A DNA stretch of 64,000 nucleotides from Aminithiophilus ramosus (GCF_018069705.1 NZ_CP072943.1:2879945-2943944), one strand, 5' to 3'; shown: positions 52,652 to 61,973, counted from the first letter of the stretch. The notes: generated by a model not told the origin, from the sequence alone. Numbers and translations are program-made.

Positions 52652-53577
52652 GGCAGAAGGAGGTCGCCGACGGCGACGGGGGAGGCCATGACGCCTTGGG
52701 CATGGAGGTAGTCGGCGAAGACCTGCCAACGCCCGACGTCGAGCTGCTGCCGACGGGGGAAGAAGGCCCGAGTCCTCTCGAAGACAGCCGATTCCAGCTC
52801 GCGATCGGCCTCGGGAAGGGCCCGGAAGAAAAGATCCAGCGCCCCGCCCGGATCGGCCTCGATGGCCGCCACGGCCTTTTCCAGGGCACCGTTGAAACGT
52901 TCGATCATCTCCCGCCGTTCCCGCGCCGTCTCGGGCGAGGTCGCGACGATCAGTTCGCTGTAGGGAGGGAAACCCAGCTCCTCTAGGGTGAAGAAGCGAG
53001 CCTCGTACCCCTGTCGTTCCAGCTCCGTCACCTCGTAGTTCCTGTAGCCGCCGATGACGGCGTCGGCCTTGCCCGCGATGAGGGAGGCGACGATGGCGAA
53101 ATGGACGTGGACGGTGTCGACGTCGCCGATGGCCCGATCGGCCAGGGCGGCCAGGAGAAGACGTTCGAAGTCGGGCTCGGTATAGCCGACGACCTTGCCG
53201 GCCAGATCGGAGGGACCTTCGATCTCCCTTCCGGCCAGGAAGAGGACGACGTTGAGGGGACTGTCGACGAGGGTCGACGTCACCGTCGACGCCGTTCCCT
53301 CCGAGGCGGCGACGAGGACCTGACTCTCGTAGGTCACGGCCAGGTCGACCTTGCCGACGAGGGCCATCTTGAAGGCCGTCGCCGTGTCGGAGGGGGCCAG
53401 GATCTCCACGTCGAGACCGGCCTCGGCGAAATGGCCCCCGTCGCGGGCGACGTAAAGGGGCAGGTGATCCATGTTGGGGAACCAGTCGAGCATGACCGTC
53501 ACCGTCTCGGCCGCGGCGGGCAGGGCGGCGAAGAGGAGAAAGCAGAGGGAGAGGACCGGAAACGCGAGACGTCTCAT
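52648..53577 (-). CDS. thiY: ThiY-like periplasmic HMP-precursor binding protein (NMT1/THI5 family)
   Basis: 309 residues with a signal peptide ending PAAAETV. The mature start VTVMLDWFPNMDHLPLYVA is the NMT1/THI5 signature, and VGYTEPDFERLLLAA and IGGYRNYEVTELERQG follow. It delivers HMP or N-formyl-aminopyrimidine to the ThiXZ ABC transporter encoded upstream in the same operon. ATG at 53577, ATGA overlap with thiW. Confidence 0.92.
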   Translation of the reverse strand: MRRLAFPVLSLCFLLFAALPAAAETVTVMLDWFPNMDHLPLYVARDGGHFAEAGLDVEILAPSDTATAFKMALVGKVDLAVTYESQVLVAASEGTASTVTSTLVDSPLNVVLFLAGREIEGPSDLAGKVVGYTEPDFERLLLAALADRAIGDVDTVHVHFAIVASLIAGKADAVIGGYRNYEVTELERQGYEARFFTLEELGFPPYSELIVATSPETARERREMIERFNGALEKAVAAIEADPGGALDLFFRALPEADRELESAVFERTRAFFPRRQQLDVGRWQVFADYLHAQGVMASPVAVGDLLLP

Positions 53578-54125
53578 AGAGGCAGACTTCCTTTCTTGTT
53601 CTCGTCGCATCGGCGCCCGACGTCGCCTCGGAGTCCGAGACGGCGCAGCGTCGTCAGGACCAGAAGGCCGACGATGGAACCGGGGAGGCTGCTGGCGAGG
53701 AAGGCCGGCATGAAGACCGTCAGGCCGACGCTCTTGCCCAGGGCGGGAGCGACGACAGAGGCCGAGAGGAGGGCGCCGACGAGACCCGTTCCCAGAGGTT
53801 CGGCCAGAGCCGCTCCGTCGTGGCGGAAGAGGCGCCAGGCGAGACCGACGGCCAGGGCTCCGGGGATGCTGCCCGGGAAGGCGAAGGGCGTCCCCGTGCC
53901 GAGGAGATTGCGGATGAGGGCCGCCGTGAAGGCCGCTCCTGCGGCCCACCAGGGACCGAGGAGGACTCCGGCCACGACGTTGACGGCGTGTTGGAAGGGG
54001 AAACAGCGCGTGGGACCGACGGGAAAGGAGAGGCCCGAGAGGAGGACGGCCGAGGCGCAGAGCAGGCCGGCCAGGGTGAGGGCCCGAAGACGGGAGATCT
54101 CTCCCGTCAGATCGAGGGTTTTCAC
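53574..54125 (-). CDS. thiW: ThiW, ECF-type S component for thiazole uptake
   Basis: 183-residue membrane protein with five to six segments. The ThiW signature FPVGPTRCFPFQHAVNVVAGVLLGPWWAAGAAF and GTPFAFPGSIPGALAVGL is clear. It imports hydroxyethylthiazole with a shared ECF module not encoded here. The start is GTG at 54125, overlapping thiX by four bases. Confidence 0.94.
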   Translation of the reverse strand: MKTLDLTGEISRLRALTLAGLLCASAVLLSGLSFPVGPTRCFPFQHAVNVVAGVLLGPWWAAGAAFTAALIRNLLGTGTPFAFPGSIPGALAVGLAWRLFRHDGAALAEPLGTGLVGALLSASVVAPALGKSVGLTVFMPAFLASSLPGSIVGLLVLTTLRRLGLRGDVGRRCDENKKGSLPL

Positions 54126-54865
54126 GATTTCTCACCTCCTTTCCACCGGAGGAGTCTTGTTTCGGCCAGGCCGACGGCACCCCAGAGGGCGAGGCCCATC
54201 AGGGTCAGGGCCAGGACGGCGGCGAAGACCCGATCGGTCTGAAGACGGGCGTTGGCCTGGATCATGAAATAGCCCAGACCCCTTCGGGCCCCGACCCACT
54301 CGCCGATGACTGCGCCGATGGTGGCCACGGAGAGTCCCGATCGCAGGCCGGCCAGGAGGAAGGGCAGGGCCCAGGGGAGATGGAGACCCGTCACGGTCCT
54401 CCAGGGACCGGCGCCGAGGAGGCGGAAAAGGGCCCGGTAGTCCCGGTCGCAATCGCGAAGCCCCGCCAGGAGGCTGACGACGACGGGAAAGAAGACGACG
54501 AGGGCGGCCATGACGATCTTGCTCCCCGGTCCGTAGCCGAACCAGAAGATGAGGAGGGGCGCCAGGGCGAAGACGGGGATGGCCTGAGAGGCCACCAGCA
54601 GAGGGGCCAGAAGAGATTCGAGGCGGGGACAGAGAAAGAGGAGCAGGGCCAGGGGAAAGGCGATGGCCAGGGCAAGGGCCGAGCCGCCCAGAATCTCGCC
54701 CCCCGTCGCGACGGCATGGAAGGCCAGAAGGGGAAGATCGCGCCGAAAGGCGGCCAGGACGAGAGAGGGAGGGGGGAGGATCAGAGGAGAGACGGCGCTC
54801 CAGCGACAGCCCCCCTCCCAGAGAGCCAGAAGAAGGGCGGGGAAGAGAACGGCCGTCCCCTTCAT
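54122..54865 (-). CDS. thiX: ThiX ABC transporter permease for HMP precursors
   Basis: 247 residues with about six membrane segments. The BPD-type coupling motif is in AGLRSGLSVATIGAVIGEWVGARRGLGYFMIQAN, matching SsuC/TauC/ThiX permeases. ATG at 54865 with ATGA overlap to thiZ. The context fixes the substrate class as thiamine pyrimidine precursors. Confidence 0.9.
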   Translation of the reverse strand: MKGTAVLFPALLLALWEGGCRWSAVSPLILPPPSLVLAAFRRDLPLLAFHAVATGGEILGGSALALAIAFPLALLLFLCPRLESLLAPLLVASQAIPVFALAPLLIFWFGYGPGSKIVMAALVVFFPVVVSLLAGLRDCDRDYRALFRLLGAGPWRTVTGLHLPWALPFLLAGLRSGLSVATIGAVIGEWVGARRGLGYFMIQANARLQTDRVFAAVLALTLMGLALWGAVGLAETRLLRWKGGEKS

Positions 54866-55596
54866 GATAGGGGACGGCGGAGCCCGTCGAGAAGACGCCT
54901 CTTGAGCCGGAGAAGTTCGGGATCGTCGGAGGGACGGGGCGCCCTGCCGGAAGGAGAAAAGACGGCCCTGACCGTCATGGGCAAAGGCGAGAGGAGGAGG
55001 ATCGAGTCGGCCAGGCGGAGGGCCTCGTCGACGTCGTGGGTCACCATGACGATCGTCCTGCCGTAGGAGCGGTGAAGCTTCAGCAGGAGTTCCTGAAGGT
55101 CGAGGCGGGTCACGGCGTCGAGGGCCGAGAGGGGTTCGTCGAGGAGGACCAGCTCCCGATCGGCCATGACCGTCCGGGCCAGGGCGCAGCGCTGTCTCAT
55201 CCCTCCCGAGACCTGACAGGGGCGATGGGCCCCGTAGCCGCCGAGGCCGAAGGCCTCCAGCAGTCCCGCAGCCCTGCGGCGGTCTCCGGCCGAGGGAACC
55301 CCTCGCAGGGAAAGGGGGAGAAGGACGTTGGCCTCCAGGGAGAGCCAGGGCAGGAGGAGATCCTTCTGCTGCATGTAGGCGGCGACGCCGACAAGATCGC
55401 CTCTGTCCTCGCCCCCCCAGAGGAGGCTCCCCCCGTCGCGGGCGACGAGGCCCGTCAGGACATCGAAAAAGGTGCTCTTGCCGCAGCCCGACGGGCCGAG
55501 CAGGGCCGTGAAGGATCCCTCGGCCACGTCGAGGGAAAAGTCCTCGAAAACGACGGCGGAACCGAAACGCTTCGTCAACCCCCGGATGGACAACAC
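54862..55596 (-). CDS. thiZ: ThiZ ABC transporter ATP-binding protein
   Basis: 244 residues. Walker A is GPSGCGKST, the signature is VSGGMRQRCALAR, Walker B is ELVLLDEPLSALD and the H-loop is VMVTHDVDEAL. It is the first gene of thiZXWYDME. I chose GTG at 55596, with GGAGGG nine bases upstream inside the riboswitch-controlled SD; upstream in-frame ATGs would include the riboswitch. Confidence 0.93.
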   Translation of the reverse strand: MLSIRGLTKRFGSAVVFEDFSLDVAEGSFTALLGPSGCGKSTFFDVLTGLVARDGGSLLWGGEDRGDLVGVAAYMQQKDLLLPWLSLEANVLLPLSLRGVPSAGDRRRAAGLLEAFGLGGYGAHRPCQVSGGMRQRCALARTVMADRELVLLDEPLSALDAVTRLDLQELLLKLHRSYGRTIVMVTHDVDEALRLADSILLLSPLPMTVRAVFSPSGRAPRPSDDPELLRLKRRLLDGLRRPLS

Positions 55597-55601
55597 GAAA
55601 A

Positions 55602-55645
55602 CTCCCTCCTCCGACGGGACGTCGGAAAAGGGAGAGAGGAGGGAG
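55602..55645 (-). promoter_or_regulatory. SD-sequestering helix of the thi riboswitch
   Basis: On the minus strand CTCCCTCCTC (55645-55636) is perfectly complementary to GAGGAGGGAG (55611-55602), which contains the ribosome-binding site of thiZ. The two can pair over a 24-base loop, giving a translation-off state. Confidence 0.75.
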
Positions 55646-55659
55646 AAAAGGCCTCGATG

Positions 55660-55746
55660 ACTTCCCTTCGCCGGCATGACCCGGATCAGGTTCAAGGGGT
55701 CGGGGCTTCAAGCCCCCTCTCAGCCGGTCTCACCGACTCCCCCAGT
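55660..55746 (-). ncRNA. TPP riboswitch (THI element)
   Basis: The minus strand carries the conserved core CTGAGAGG, then GACCCCTTGAACCTGAT and GGCGAAGGGAAGT, with P1 to P5 stems formable (for example GGCTGAGAG and the CCGGGTCATGCCGG arm). It lies in the leader of thiZXWYDME and senses thiamine pyrophosphate. Confidence 0.95.
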
Positions 55747-55838
55747 GCTCTCTGTTTTTAAGGTGCGGGCCCTCGGGCCCTACCGCTCGGGCAAGTCTAA
55801 CAGGAAAGGGGCTTTTCGTCCACAGGCCTGTCTCCGTT

Positions 55839-56945
55839 TCAGCGGCGATGGCGGAGGTGCCAGACGGCGACGGCCGTCGTGATGGGAACGGTCAGCAGCA
55901 GCCCCACCGTCCCGGCCAGGCTGCGCGCCAGCTCTTCGGCCACGGCCGGGTCGTTGAGCAGGCCCCGGAGGGTGGGCCCCGTCGAGGCGATGAGGACCGT
56001 TATGGGCAGGGAGCTCCCCAGGTAGGCCAAAACGAGGGTGTTGATCATGCTCCCCAGGACCTCGCGCCCCACGCCCAGCCCCGACCGCCAGAGCGCTCCG
56101 GCGTCGAGGGAATCGGCGTAGTCGCCGATCTCGGCCAGGGCCGACGTGACGGAAATGGCCACATCCATGACGGCGCCGATGGAGCCGATGATGACGGCGG
56201 CCAGCATAAAGCCCCGCAGGGAGAGGCCGGGGAAGGTCGAAGCCAGAAGCGTGCCCCCCTCTCCGGCAAGTCCCGTGAGCTGCCAGAGCCAGACCATGAG
56301 GGCTCCCGTCAGGGAGGCCGCCAGGGCCCCGCCGACGGTACCCAGGAAGGCGATGAGGCGGTACCGCCGCCTCCGGACGACGCAAAGGACGGTGCAGGCC
56401 GAGACGACGGCCGCCGTCAGGATGGCGAAGGGGACGGGCTCGACGCCGCGGAGCAGGGCCGGGACGTAGCCGAAGAGCAGGACGGCCAGGGAGAGAAGAA
56501 GCCCCATGAGGGCCCTCAGGCCGGCCACTCCGGCGCAGGAGAGGAGCATGCCCGTCGTGAAGACCAGCATGCCCACCACGTAGGGCATGCGGTAGACGTC
56601 GCTCACGGAGTAGAATTCGCTGCCGTCCTCGAAGGTGTCGCGCATGAGGATATAGCGTCGCCCCGGGTGAAGCTGGAGGGCGCTGCCCGCCAGGTGCTCC
56701 ACCTCGACCTGGCGCCAGAGTCCCTTCTGGACGCCCGTCAGAAGCTGGACGGAAAGCTTGCGGCGGACCGTCTCCCACTCTTCCTCGTCGACGATGGTCT
56801 CGTAAAGGGGGTCGGAGACGTCGCCGAGAAGGACGATCCAGCCATCGCCGTGATGCCACCGGGAAAGGACGAGGCGATCGGCGGCGAAACCTGCAAGAAG
56901 AGCCGCCAAGAGAGCCATTAAAAGACCGATGATGAATCGTCTCAA
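55839..56945 (-). CDS. YibE/F family membrane protein
   Basis: 368 residues. An N-terminal signal anchor, a periplasmic beta-rich domain of about 100 residues, and then about seven membrane segments with LLFGYVPALLRGVEPVPFAILTAAVVSA and VIIGSIGAVMDVAISVTSALAE, the YibE/F signature. Function of the family is unknown, possibly export. The start is uncertain: TTG at 56945 fits best in frame; ATG eight codons further on is an alternative. Confidence 0.83.
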   Translation of the reverse strand: MRRFIIGLLMALLAALLAGFAADRLVLSRWHHGDGWIVLLGDVSDPLYETIVDEEEWETVRRKLSVQLLTGVQKGLWRQVEVEHLAGSALQLHPGRRYILMRDTFEDGSEFYSVSDVYRMPYVVGMLVFTTGMLLSCAGVAGLRALMGLLLSLAVLLFGYVPALLRGVEPVPFAILTAAVVSACTVLCVVRRRRYRLIAFLGTVGGALAASLTGALMVWLWQLTGLAGEGGTLLASTFPGLSLRGFMLAAVIIGSIGAVMDVAISVTSALAEIGDYADSLDAGALWRSGLGVGREVLGSMINTLVLAYLGSSLPITVLIASTGPTLRGLLNDPAVAEELARSLAGTVGLLLTVPITTAVAVWHLRHRR

Positions 56946-57221
56946 CCTTGTGAGGCCTGCCTTTCAGGTCTTTGCGCAATGGAGACCTCGCACAAAGGGC
57001 AAGATCGCTATCGGACCTATAGTATCACGTCCTCCCTCCCTGCGGCGGCAATCTTCGGCCCCTCTCAGGCTTCCGCGACGACGCTTTAACCTTTCTTCAC
57101 GGCGACCGGTCCCCCCCGGACGAAAGACAGGGCCCGGAGGAGGCTTCCTGCCGGACCCGGAGGGAAAGAGGCGTTCGCGTTGGCGGCCCCGCCGAGAGGC
57201 GGAGGACCGAAGGGGAAATCG

Positions 57222-57557
57222 TCAGCCGACGAGATCGCCGCGACGCTCCCTCTGGAGGAGATAGCGCTCGCACTGCTGGATCTTGTCGTAGCCCAGGAGA
57301 ATGCCGAGGATGAAATCCTCCTCGTCGGAGTAGGTCGTCAGCGAGGGCTTGCCGATCCTGCGGATGACGTCGACGCAGAGGGCGTTGCCGAAGAAGATGT
57401 TGACCCTGTCGGGACCGAGGGGAAAGACGACGTAGGGGATCTCCCAGCGGTGGAGCTTTTCCGTCATCTCCCCCAGAGAGACGGCGTCCGCCGTGTGAAG
57501 GATGAGCTGGCGGACGCCCTTGCGGTATTCGTAAAGGTGGTGATTGAAGACTTCCAT
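57222..57557 (-). CDS. DUF2023 family protein
   Basis: 111 residues. It reads MEVFNHHLYEYRKGVRQLIL then NIFFGNALCVDVIRRI and GYDKIQQCERYL, which I recognise as DUF2023. The family is small, cytoplasmic and of unknown role, and often lies beside feoB. The start ATG at 57557 has AAAAGGAGG; its gene follows feoB by 23 bases. Confidence 0.8.
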   Translation of the reverse strand: MEVFNHHLYEYRKGVRQLILHTADAVSLGEMTEKLHRWEIPYVVFPLGPDRVNIFFGNALCVDVIRRIGKPSLTTYSDEEDFILGILLGYDKIQQCERYLLQRERRGDLVG

Positions 57558-57580
57558 CTCGAGAGACCTCCTTTTGCGGA

Positions 57581-59616
57581 TCACGAAAGGACGATTTCCA
57601 ACAGGCGACCGCCCTGATAGACGGCCACGGCCGAGATCCAGGCGACGAGGGTCGTGTAGAGGACCATGAAAAGGGTCCACCTCCAGCTGTTCGTCTCGCC
57701 CTTGAAGGCCGCCACGACGGCGACGCAGGGGACATAGAGCAGGGCCATCACCATGAAGGCGTAGGCCGAAAGGGGGGAGAAGTAGCGGGGCAGCAGGAGG
57801 GCCAGCTCCGCCAGCTCCGCCGCGAAGAGGACGGCGAGCGTTCCCAGGACGATCTCTTTGGCCAGGAAGCCGAAAAGAAGCGCCACCGTGGCCTGCCAGA
57901 AGCCGAATCCCGCAGGGGCGAGAAGCCCCGACAGGGCCTGGCCGATTCGGCCGATCCAGCTCTCGGCCGAGGCGTAGGCGACGCCGAAGGGGAGACTGGC
58001 CAGAAGCCAGACGGCGAGAACGGCGAGAAAGATGAAGGAACCCGCCTTTCTCAGGAAGAGCGAGGCCCTCTCCCAGGCGCTGGTCAGGACCGTCCGGACT
58101 TCGGGCAGGTGGTACGGGGGAAGCTCCATGATGAACTGCGACGATTCGCCGACGAAGAGGGTCCGGCTCAAAATCGTGGCGGAAAGGATGGCCACGGCCA
58201 TGCCGAGAACGTAGAGAGAAAAGACGACCGTTCCGGCCCGATCGCCGAAAAAGGTGCCGGCGAAAAGGAGAAAGAGGGGCAGGCGGGCCGAACAGCTCAT
58301 GAAGGGAAGGACGAGGAGCGTGATCATCCGGTCACGGGGACGCTCGAGGATGCGGGTGGCCATGATGGAGGGGACGTTGCAGCCGAACCCCATCAGCAGA
58401 GGCATGAAGCTCTTGCCGTGAAGGCCCAGTCCTCTCATGAGTCGATCCATGATGAAGGCGCCCCGGGCCATGTAGCCCGAATCCTCCATGGCGGCGATGA
58501 GGAGGAAGAGGAGGAAGATATGGGGGAAAAAGACGACGACGGCCCCCAGACCGGCGACGATCCCGTCGGCGAAAAATCGCGACGGCCACCCGCCGGCGCC
58601 GACGGACTCCAGGAGGGAGGCCCCTCCCCCCCCTGCCACGGCGAGGAGCGCCCTGAGGGCTTCCGCCACGGGATCGCCCAGGACGAAGGTGACCTTGAAG
58701 AGCCCCCAGGCGGCGACGAGAAACAGGGGAAGGCCGAAGAGACGATGGGTGACGATGTTGTCGATCCGATCGGAAAGGGATAAGGCGTTGTCCGGGGCCG
58801 CCTCGCGGCGGATGGCGGACTCGGCCAGAGCGGAGACGAAGGCCCAGCGCCGCTCGATGAGGGCCGTCTGGATGTCGCAGCCCAGGCCCTTTTCGACGCG
58901 ATCGGCCTCGTTGGCCAGCACGCGGCGGAAGAGCCACCGGCCTTTCGACCCTTCCAGGACGGCCCAGGCCACGGGATCGCCCTCGGCGAGACGGAGGGCG
59001 GCCAGGCGGGGAGAGAGCCTCAGCGAGGCGGCCATATCGTCGGAGACGGCCGCGAGGCGCTCCAGCGCGGCCTCGAGAACAGGCCCGTAGGAGACCTCCA
59101 AAGGGGCAGGGGACGCCCCGTCGAGGAGCGAGAGAAGACGCCGCCGCAGCTCCGCAACGCCCCGGCCGCTGCAGGCCACGGTGGGGACGACGGGAACGCC
59201 GAGAAGGCGCTCCAGCGCGGCCCCGTCGACGGAAAGGCCCCGCTCCAGGGCCAGATCGCCCCGGTTGAGGGCCAGAGCCATGGGGAGCCCCATCTCCCGG
59301 AGCTGGACGACGAGGTAGAGGTTGTGCGCTCCAGGCTGGCGGCATCGACGACGACGAGGACCAGGTCGGGACGTTCGCCGACGAGGTAGTCGGAGGCGAT
59401 CTGTTCGTCCAGAGAGGAAGCCCCGATGCTGTAGATTCCCGGGAGATCGACGACGGAGATCTCCCGCCCCTCCAGGAGGAGAGCCCCCTCCTTGCGCTCC
59501 ACCGTCACGCCGGGCCAGTTACCCACCCTCTGGCGGGAACCGGTCAGGGCGTTGAAGAGGCTCGTCTTGCCCGTGTTGGGGTTGCCGGCCAGGGCGACGA
59601 CTTTGGCGACCGCCAT
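57581..59616 (-). pseudogene. feoB: Ferrous iron transporter FeoB, split by a 2-bp frameshift
   Basis: The start is ATG at 59616. The first part holds the G1 motif GNPNTGKTS, DLPGIYSIG (G3) and RPDLVLVVVDAASLER. At 59323-59326 the dinucleotide TG is doubled (CGCACAAC on the coding strand instead of CGCAAC), which shifts the frame. Removing two bases restores ERNLYLVVQLREMGLPMALALN, the normal FeoB text, and the frame then runs to the TAA/TGA at 57581 with FNLFF-type membrane helices (VVVFFPHIFLLFLLIAAMEDSGYMARGAFIMD, GCNVPSIMATRIL). The repaired protein is 677 residues, normal length. It is either an inactivating mutation or a sequence error. Feo imports Fe2+ under anaerobic conditions. Confidence 0.9.
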
Positions 59617-59762
59617 CTCAGAGGGACCTCCCCGTCGCCACGAGGGCAGAGGCGGGCAGCAATCCCTTTCTCGGGACATCCTCGACAGCAGGCACTGGAA
59701 AGATCATGGCTCACCGCTCACCTTCATCTTTGTTCTATACCTCAAACTCAGAGATCGCTCCG

Positions 59763-59785
59763 AAAAAAGGGCCCCGGAGGGCCCT
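59763..59785 (-). terminator. Intrinsic terminator between feoA and feoB
   Basis: GGGCCC-TCCG-GGGCCC followed by TTTTTT on the minus strand. It may separate the dtxR-feoA transcript from feoB or attenuate it. Confidence 0.8.
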
Positions 59786-59804
59786 CTTCCTCGCAGGGTC
59801 CGGA

Positions 59805-60068
59805 TCAGACCTCGCCCTCATCCAGATCGACGAAGATCCTTTCGGCCATGCCCCGACCGAGGCCGAAACGGGCGTCACCCAGGGCGAGAAGGACGGGCGA
59901 TCCCCTTCGGACGAGGGTCATCCGGGCTCCCGGGACGACGCCCAGATCGGCTAGTCTCCTCCTGAAATGGCCGCATCCGGAAAGGAGGGCGACGCGCAGC
60001 GGGACGCCCTCAGGGGCAGCCGTCAGGGGGCACAGGAGAAGCACCCCCCTTCGGAGGGGCAGACCCAT
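59805..60068 (-). CDS. feoA: FeoA-domain protein
   Basis: 87 residues with the FeoA SH3-like core GVPLRVALLSGCGHFRRRLADLGVVPGARMTLVRRGSPVLLALGDARFGLGRGMAERIFV. FeoA supports FeoB-mediated ferrous iron import. The ATG at 60068 overlaps the regulator gene by 46 bases; a GTG at 60044 is an alternative start with weaker RBS spacing. Confidence 0.88.
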   Translation of the reverse strand: MGLPLRRGVLLLCPLTAAPEGVPLRVALLSGCGHFRRRLADLGVVPGARMTLVRRGSPVLLALGDARFGLGRGMAERIFVDLDEGEV

Positions 60069-60712
60069 ACGGTGGCCGCCTCGCCTCGCCTCAGGGAGAA
60101 GCGGGAGCCGCGAAGCTCCATCTCCAGGGGATCGCCCAGAGGCGCGGGCCGGAGAAAGACCACCTTCGTCCCCGGCACGAAGCCCATTTCGAGCAGCTTC
60201 TTGCGCAGAGCGCCCTCGGCGGTGAGGCGCATGACCCGCCCCTCCTCGCCGGAACGGAGCATGGCCAGAGGTCGGGGCAGGGCGGCGACGTCGCCGAGAC
60301 GCCGCGTGAGGGCCTGGGCCCAGTCGGCGCCCTCGCGCATCCCCTGGGCCAGGAAGTCGGTCAACAGGAGGAGGCGGCTCTCCGACTCCCCGTCGAGATC
60401 GTGTTCGATGGTGCAGGCGATCTCCTCGCCCTTGGGGCGAGGTATGCCCAAAAGGCCGGTGAAGAGGAAGGTCAGATGCTCGTGGCGGCGGTAGATGCTC
60501 AGGGCCCGCTCCCGTCCCGATTCGGTCAGGGAGGGCGTGCCGTAGCGCTCATGATCGAGGAGGCCCTCGCCGACGAGGCGCTTCAGCGCCGAGACGACGG
60601 TCCCCTTGGTGACGCCCAGCGTCTCGGCCAGCGACGTCACGGTGGCCGTGCGACCGCGGATCTCTTCGGCGAAGATCTCCTCGAGATAGTCCTCGATGCG
60701 CGACGAAACCAA
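60023..60712 (-). CDS. DtxR-family metal-dependent repressor fused to a FeoA domain
   Basis: 229 residues. The winged helix (ATVTSLAETLGVTKGTVVSALKRL, about 23-46) is followed by a dimerisation/metal domain with RRHEHLTFLFTGLLG and EIACTIEHDLDGE, giving the expected E/H metal ligands, then a C-terminal FeoA/SH3 domain (KKLLEMGFVPGTKVVFLRP). It ends CPSEGGCFSCAP; the three cysteines may bind metal or a cluster. The start is TTG at 60712 with GGAGGGG upstream. It most likely senses Fe2+ and controls the Feo genes. Confidence 0.88.
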   Translation of the reverse strand: MVSSRIEDYLEEIFAEEIRGRTATVTSLAETLGVTKGTVVSALKRLVGEGLLDHERYGTPSLTESGRERALSIYRRHEHLTFLFTGLLGIPRPKGEEIACTIEHDLDGESESRLLLLTDFLAQGMREGADWAQALTRRLGDVAALPRPLAMLRSGEEGRVMRLTAEGALRKKLLEMGFVPGTKVVFLRPAPLGDPLEMELRGSRFSLRRGEAATVWVCPSEGGCFSCAP

Positions 60713-60753
60713 GAAAACCCCTCCTCTTCGTCTTTTTACTACAGCTTCGAGAC

Positions 60754-60773
60754 GAGTTTACGATGTCAAACTC
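60754..60773 (-). promoter_or_regulatory. Candidate DtxR-type operator
   Basis: Dyad GAGTTTACGATGTCAAACTC, six-base perfect arms with an eight-base spacer, about 40 bases upstream of the regulator start. It covers a TTGACA (minus strand, 60770-60765). The half motif TCAAACTCAG recurs at 59742-59751 upstream of feoB. Confidence 0.6.
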
Positions 60774-60779
60774 AGGCCG

Positions 60780-61973
60780 TCAAGAGGTTTGTGAGAAGAA
60801 GGCCCTCATCCGGGCCAGCCCCTCGACGATCCGAGCCTCCGACGTGGCGTAGCAGAAACGGACGAAGTGCCCCTCCTCTCCCTCGAAGGGAACGCCGAAG
60901 CAGTTTCGGGCCAGGACGGCGACGCCGGCCTCGTCGAGAAGTCTCCTCTGAAGCTCTCCGGCGGAGGCCAGGCCGAGGGAGCGGCAGGCCTCGGTGACGT
61001 TGGCGAAGACGTAGAAGGCTCCCTTCGGGAGGCGGCAGCTCAGGCCGGGAAGGGCGTTGAGACCGGCGACGAGGAGATCGCGGCGGCGGCGGTAGGAGTC
61101 CGTCATGGCCTTCACCCCCTCCTGAGGGCCGTCGAGGGCGGCGATGCCGGCCTCCTGGGTGAAGGCCGCCGTGCAGGAGACGGAGTTCGTCAGCAGAGTG
61201 GTGAAGACCGGCACGAGAGGTTCGGGCATGACGCCGAAGCCGAGGCGCCATCCCGTCATGGCGAAGGTCTTGGAGAAGCCGTCGACGACGACGGTCCTGT
61301 CGGCCAGGGAGGGGACGGAGAGGGCCGACGTGAAGGCGCCCTCGTAGACCATGGAGGCGTAGACCTCGTCGGAGACGACCCAGAGATCGTGTCTCGCGGC
61401 GATCTCGCCGATCCGTTCCAGCGTGGGCCGGGGCAGGACGGAACCGGTCGGGTTGTGGGGCGAGTTGAGGATGATCATCGACGTCCGGGGCGTGACGAGC
61501 GACTCGAGCTCGTCGGGATCGACGACGAAGTCGCGCTCCTCCCTCAGGGGGAGGGGACGGGGCGTCGCCCCGCTGTAGCGCACGAGCGACTCGTAGGCGG
61601 GAAATCCCGGGCTGGGGACGATGACCTCGTCGCCCTCGTCGACGCAGGAGAGGATGGCGCAGAAGAGGACGGGCTTGACGCCGGGAGTGACGACGATTCG
61701 CGAGGCATCGACGTCGACGGCCCTCTCCCGGCGGAGAAAGCGCGAGACGGCCTGGCGGAAGGGAACGGTCCCCGCCGTGGGCGTGTAGTGCGTCGCCCCG
61801 CCCCGCAGGGCCGTAACGGCCGCCTCCGTGACGTGGTTTTCGGTGCCGAAATCGGGCTCTCCGATGGCGAAGCTGACGATGTCCCGTCCCTGGGTCTCTA
61901 GAGCCTGGACGCGGGCCAGGACCTCGAAGGCCCCCTCGCCGGAGAGGTGGCTCGCCCTTTTGGCTGTTTTCAC
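60780..61973 (-). CDS. PLP-dependent aminotransferase (aspartate/aromatic aminotransferase-like)
   Basis: 397 residues, fold-type I, class I. It has IGEPDFGTENHV, THYTPTAGTVPFRQAV, NSPHNPTGSV at about 170-179, SDEVYASMVYEG at 201-212 and the PLP lysine K235 in GFSKTFAMTGWRLGF, with HFVRFCYATS for the terminal Arg. The start is GTG at 61973 with GGGGAGG eight bases upstream. Overlaps nothing; it follows the unknown gene by 14 bases and is probably co-transcribed with it. Amino-acid specificity unknown. Confidence 0.88.
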   Translation of the reverse strand: MKTAKRASHLSGEGAFEVLARVQALETQGRDIVSFAIGEPDFGTENHVTEAAVTALRGGATHYTPTAGTVPFRQAVSRFLRRERAVDVDASRIVVTPGVKPVLFCAILSCVDEGDEVIVPSPGFPAYESLVRYSGATPRPLPLREERDFVVDPDELESLVTPRTSMIILNSPHNPTGSVLPRPTLERIGEIAARHDLWVVSDEVYASMVYEGAFTSALSVPSLADRTVVVDGFSKTFAMTGWRLGFGVMPEPLVPVFTTLLTNSVSCTAAFTQEAGIAALDGPQEGVKAMTDSYRRRRDLLVAGLNALPGLSCRLPKGAFYVFANVTEACRSLGLASAGELQRRLLDEAGVAVLARNCFGVPFEGEEGHFVRFCYATSEARIVEGLARMRAFFSQTS

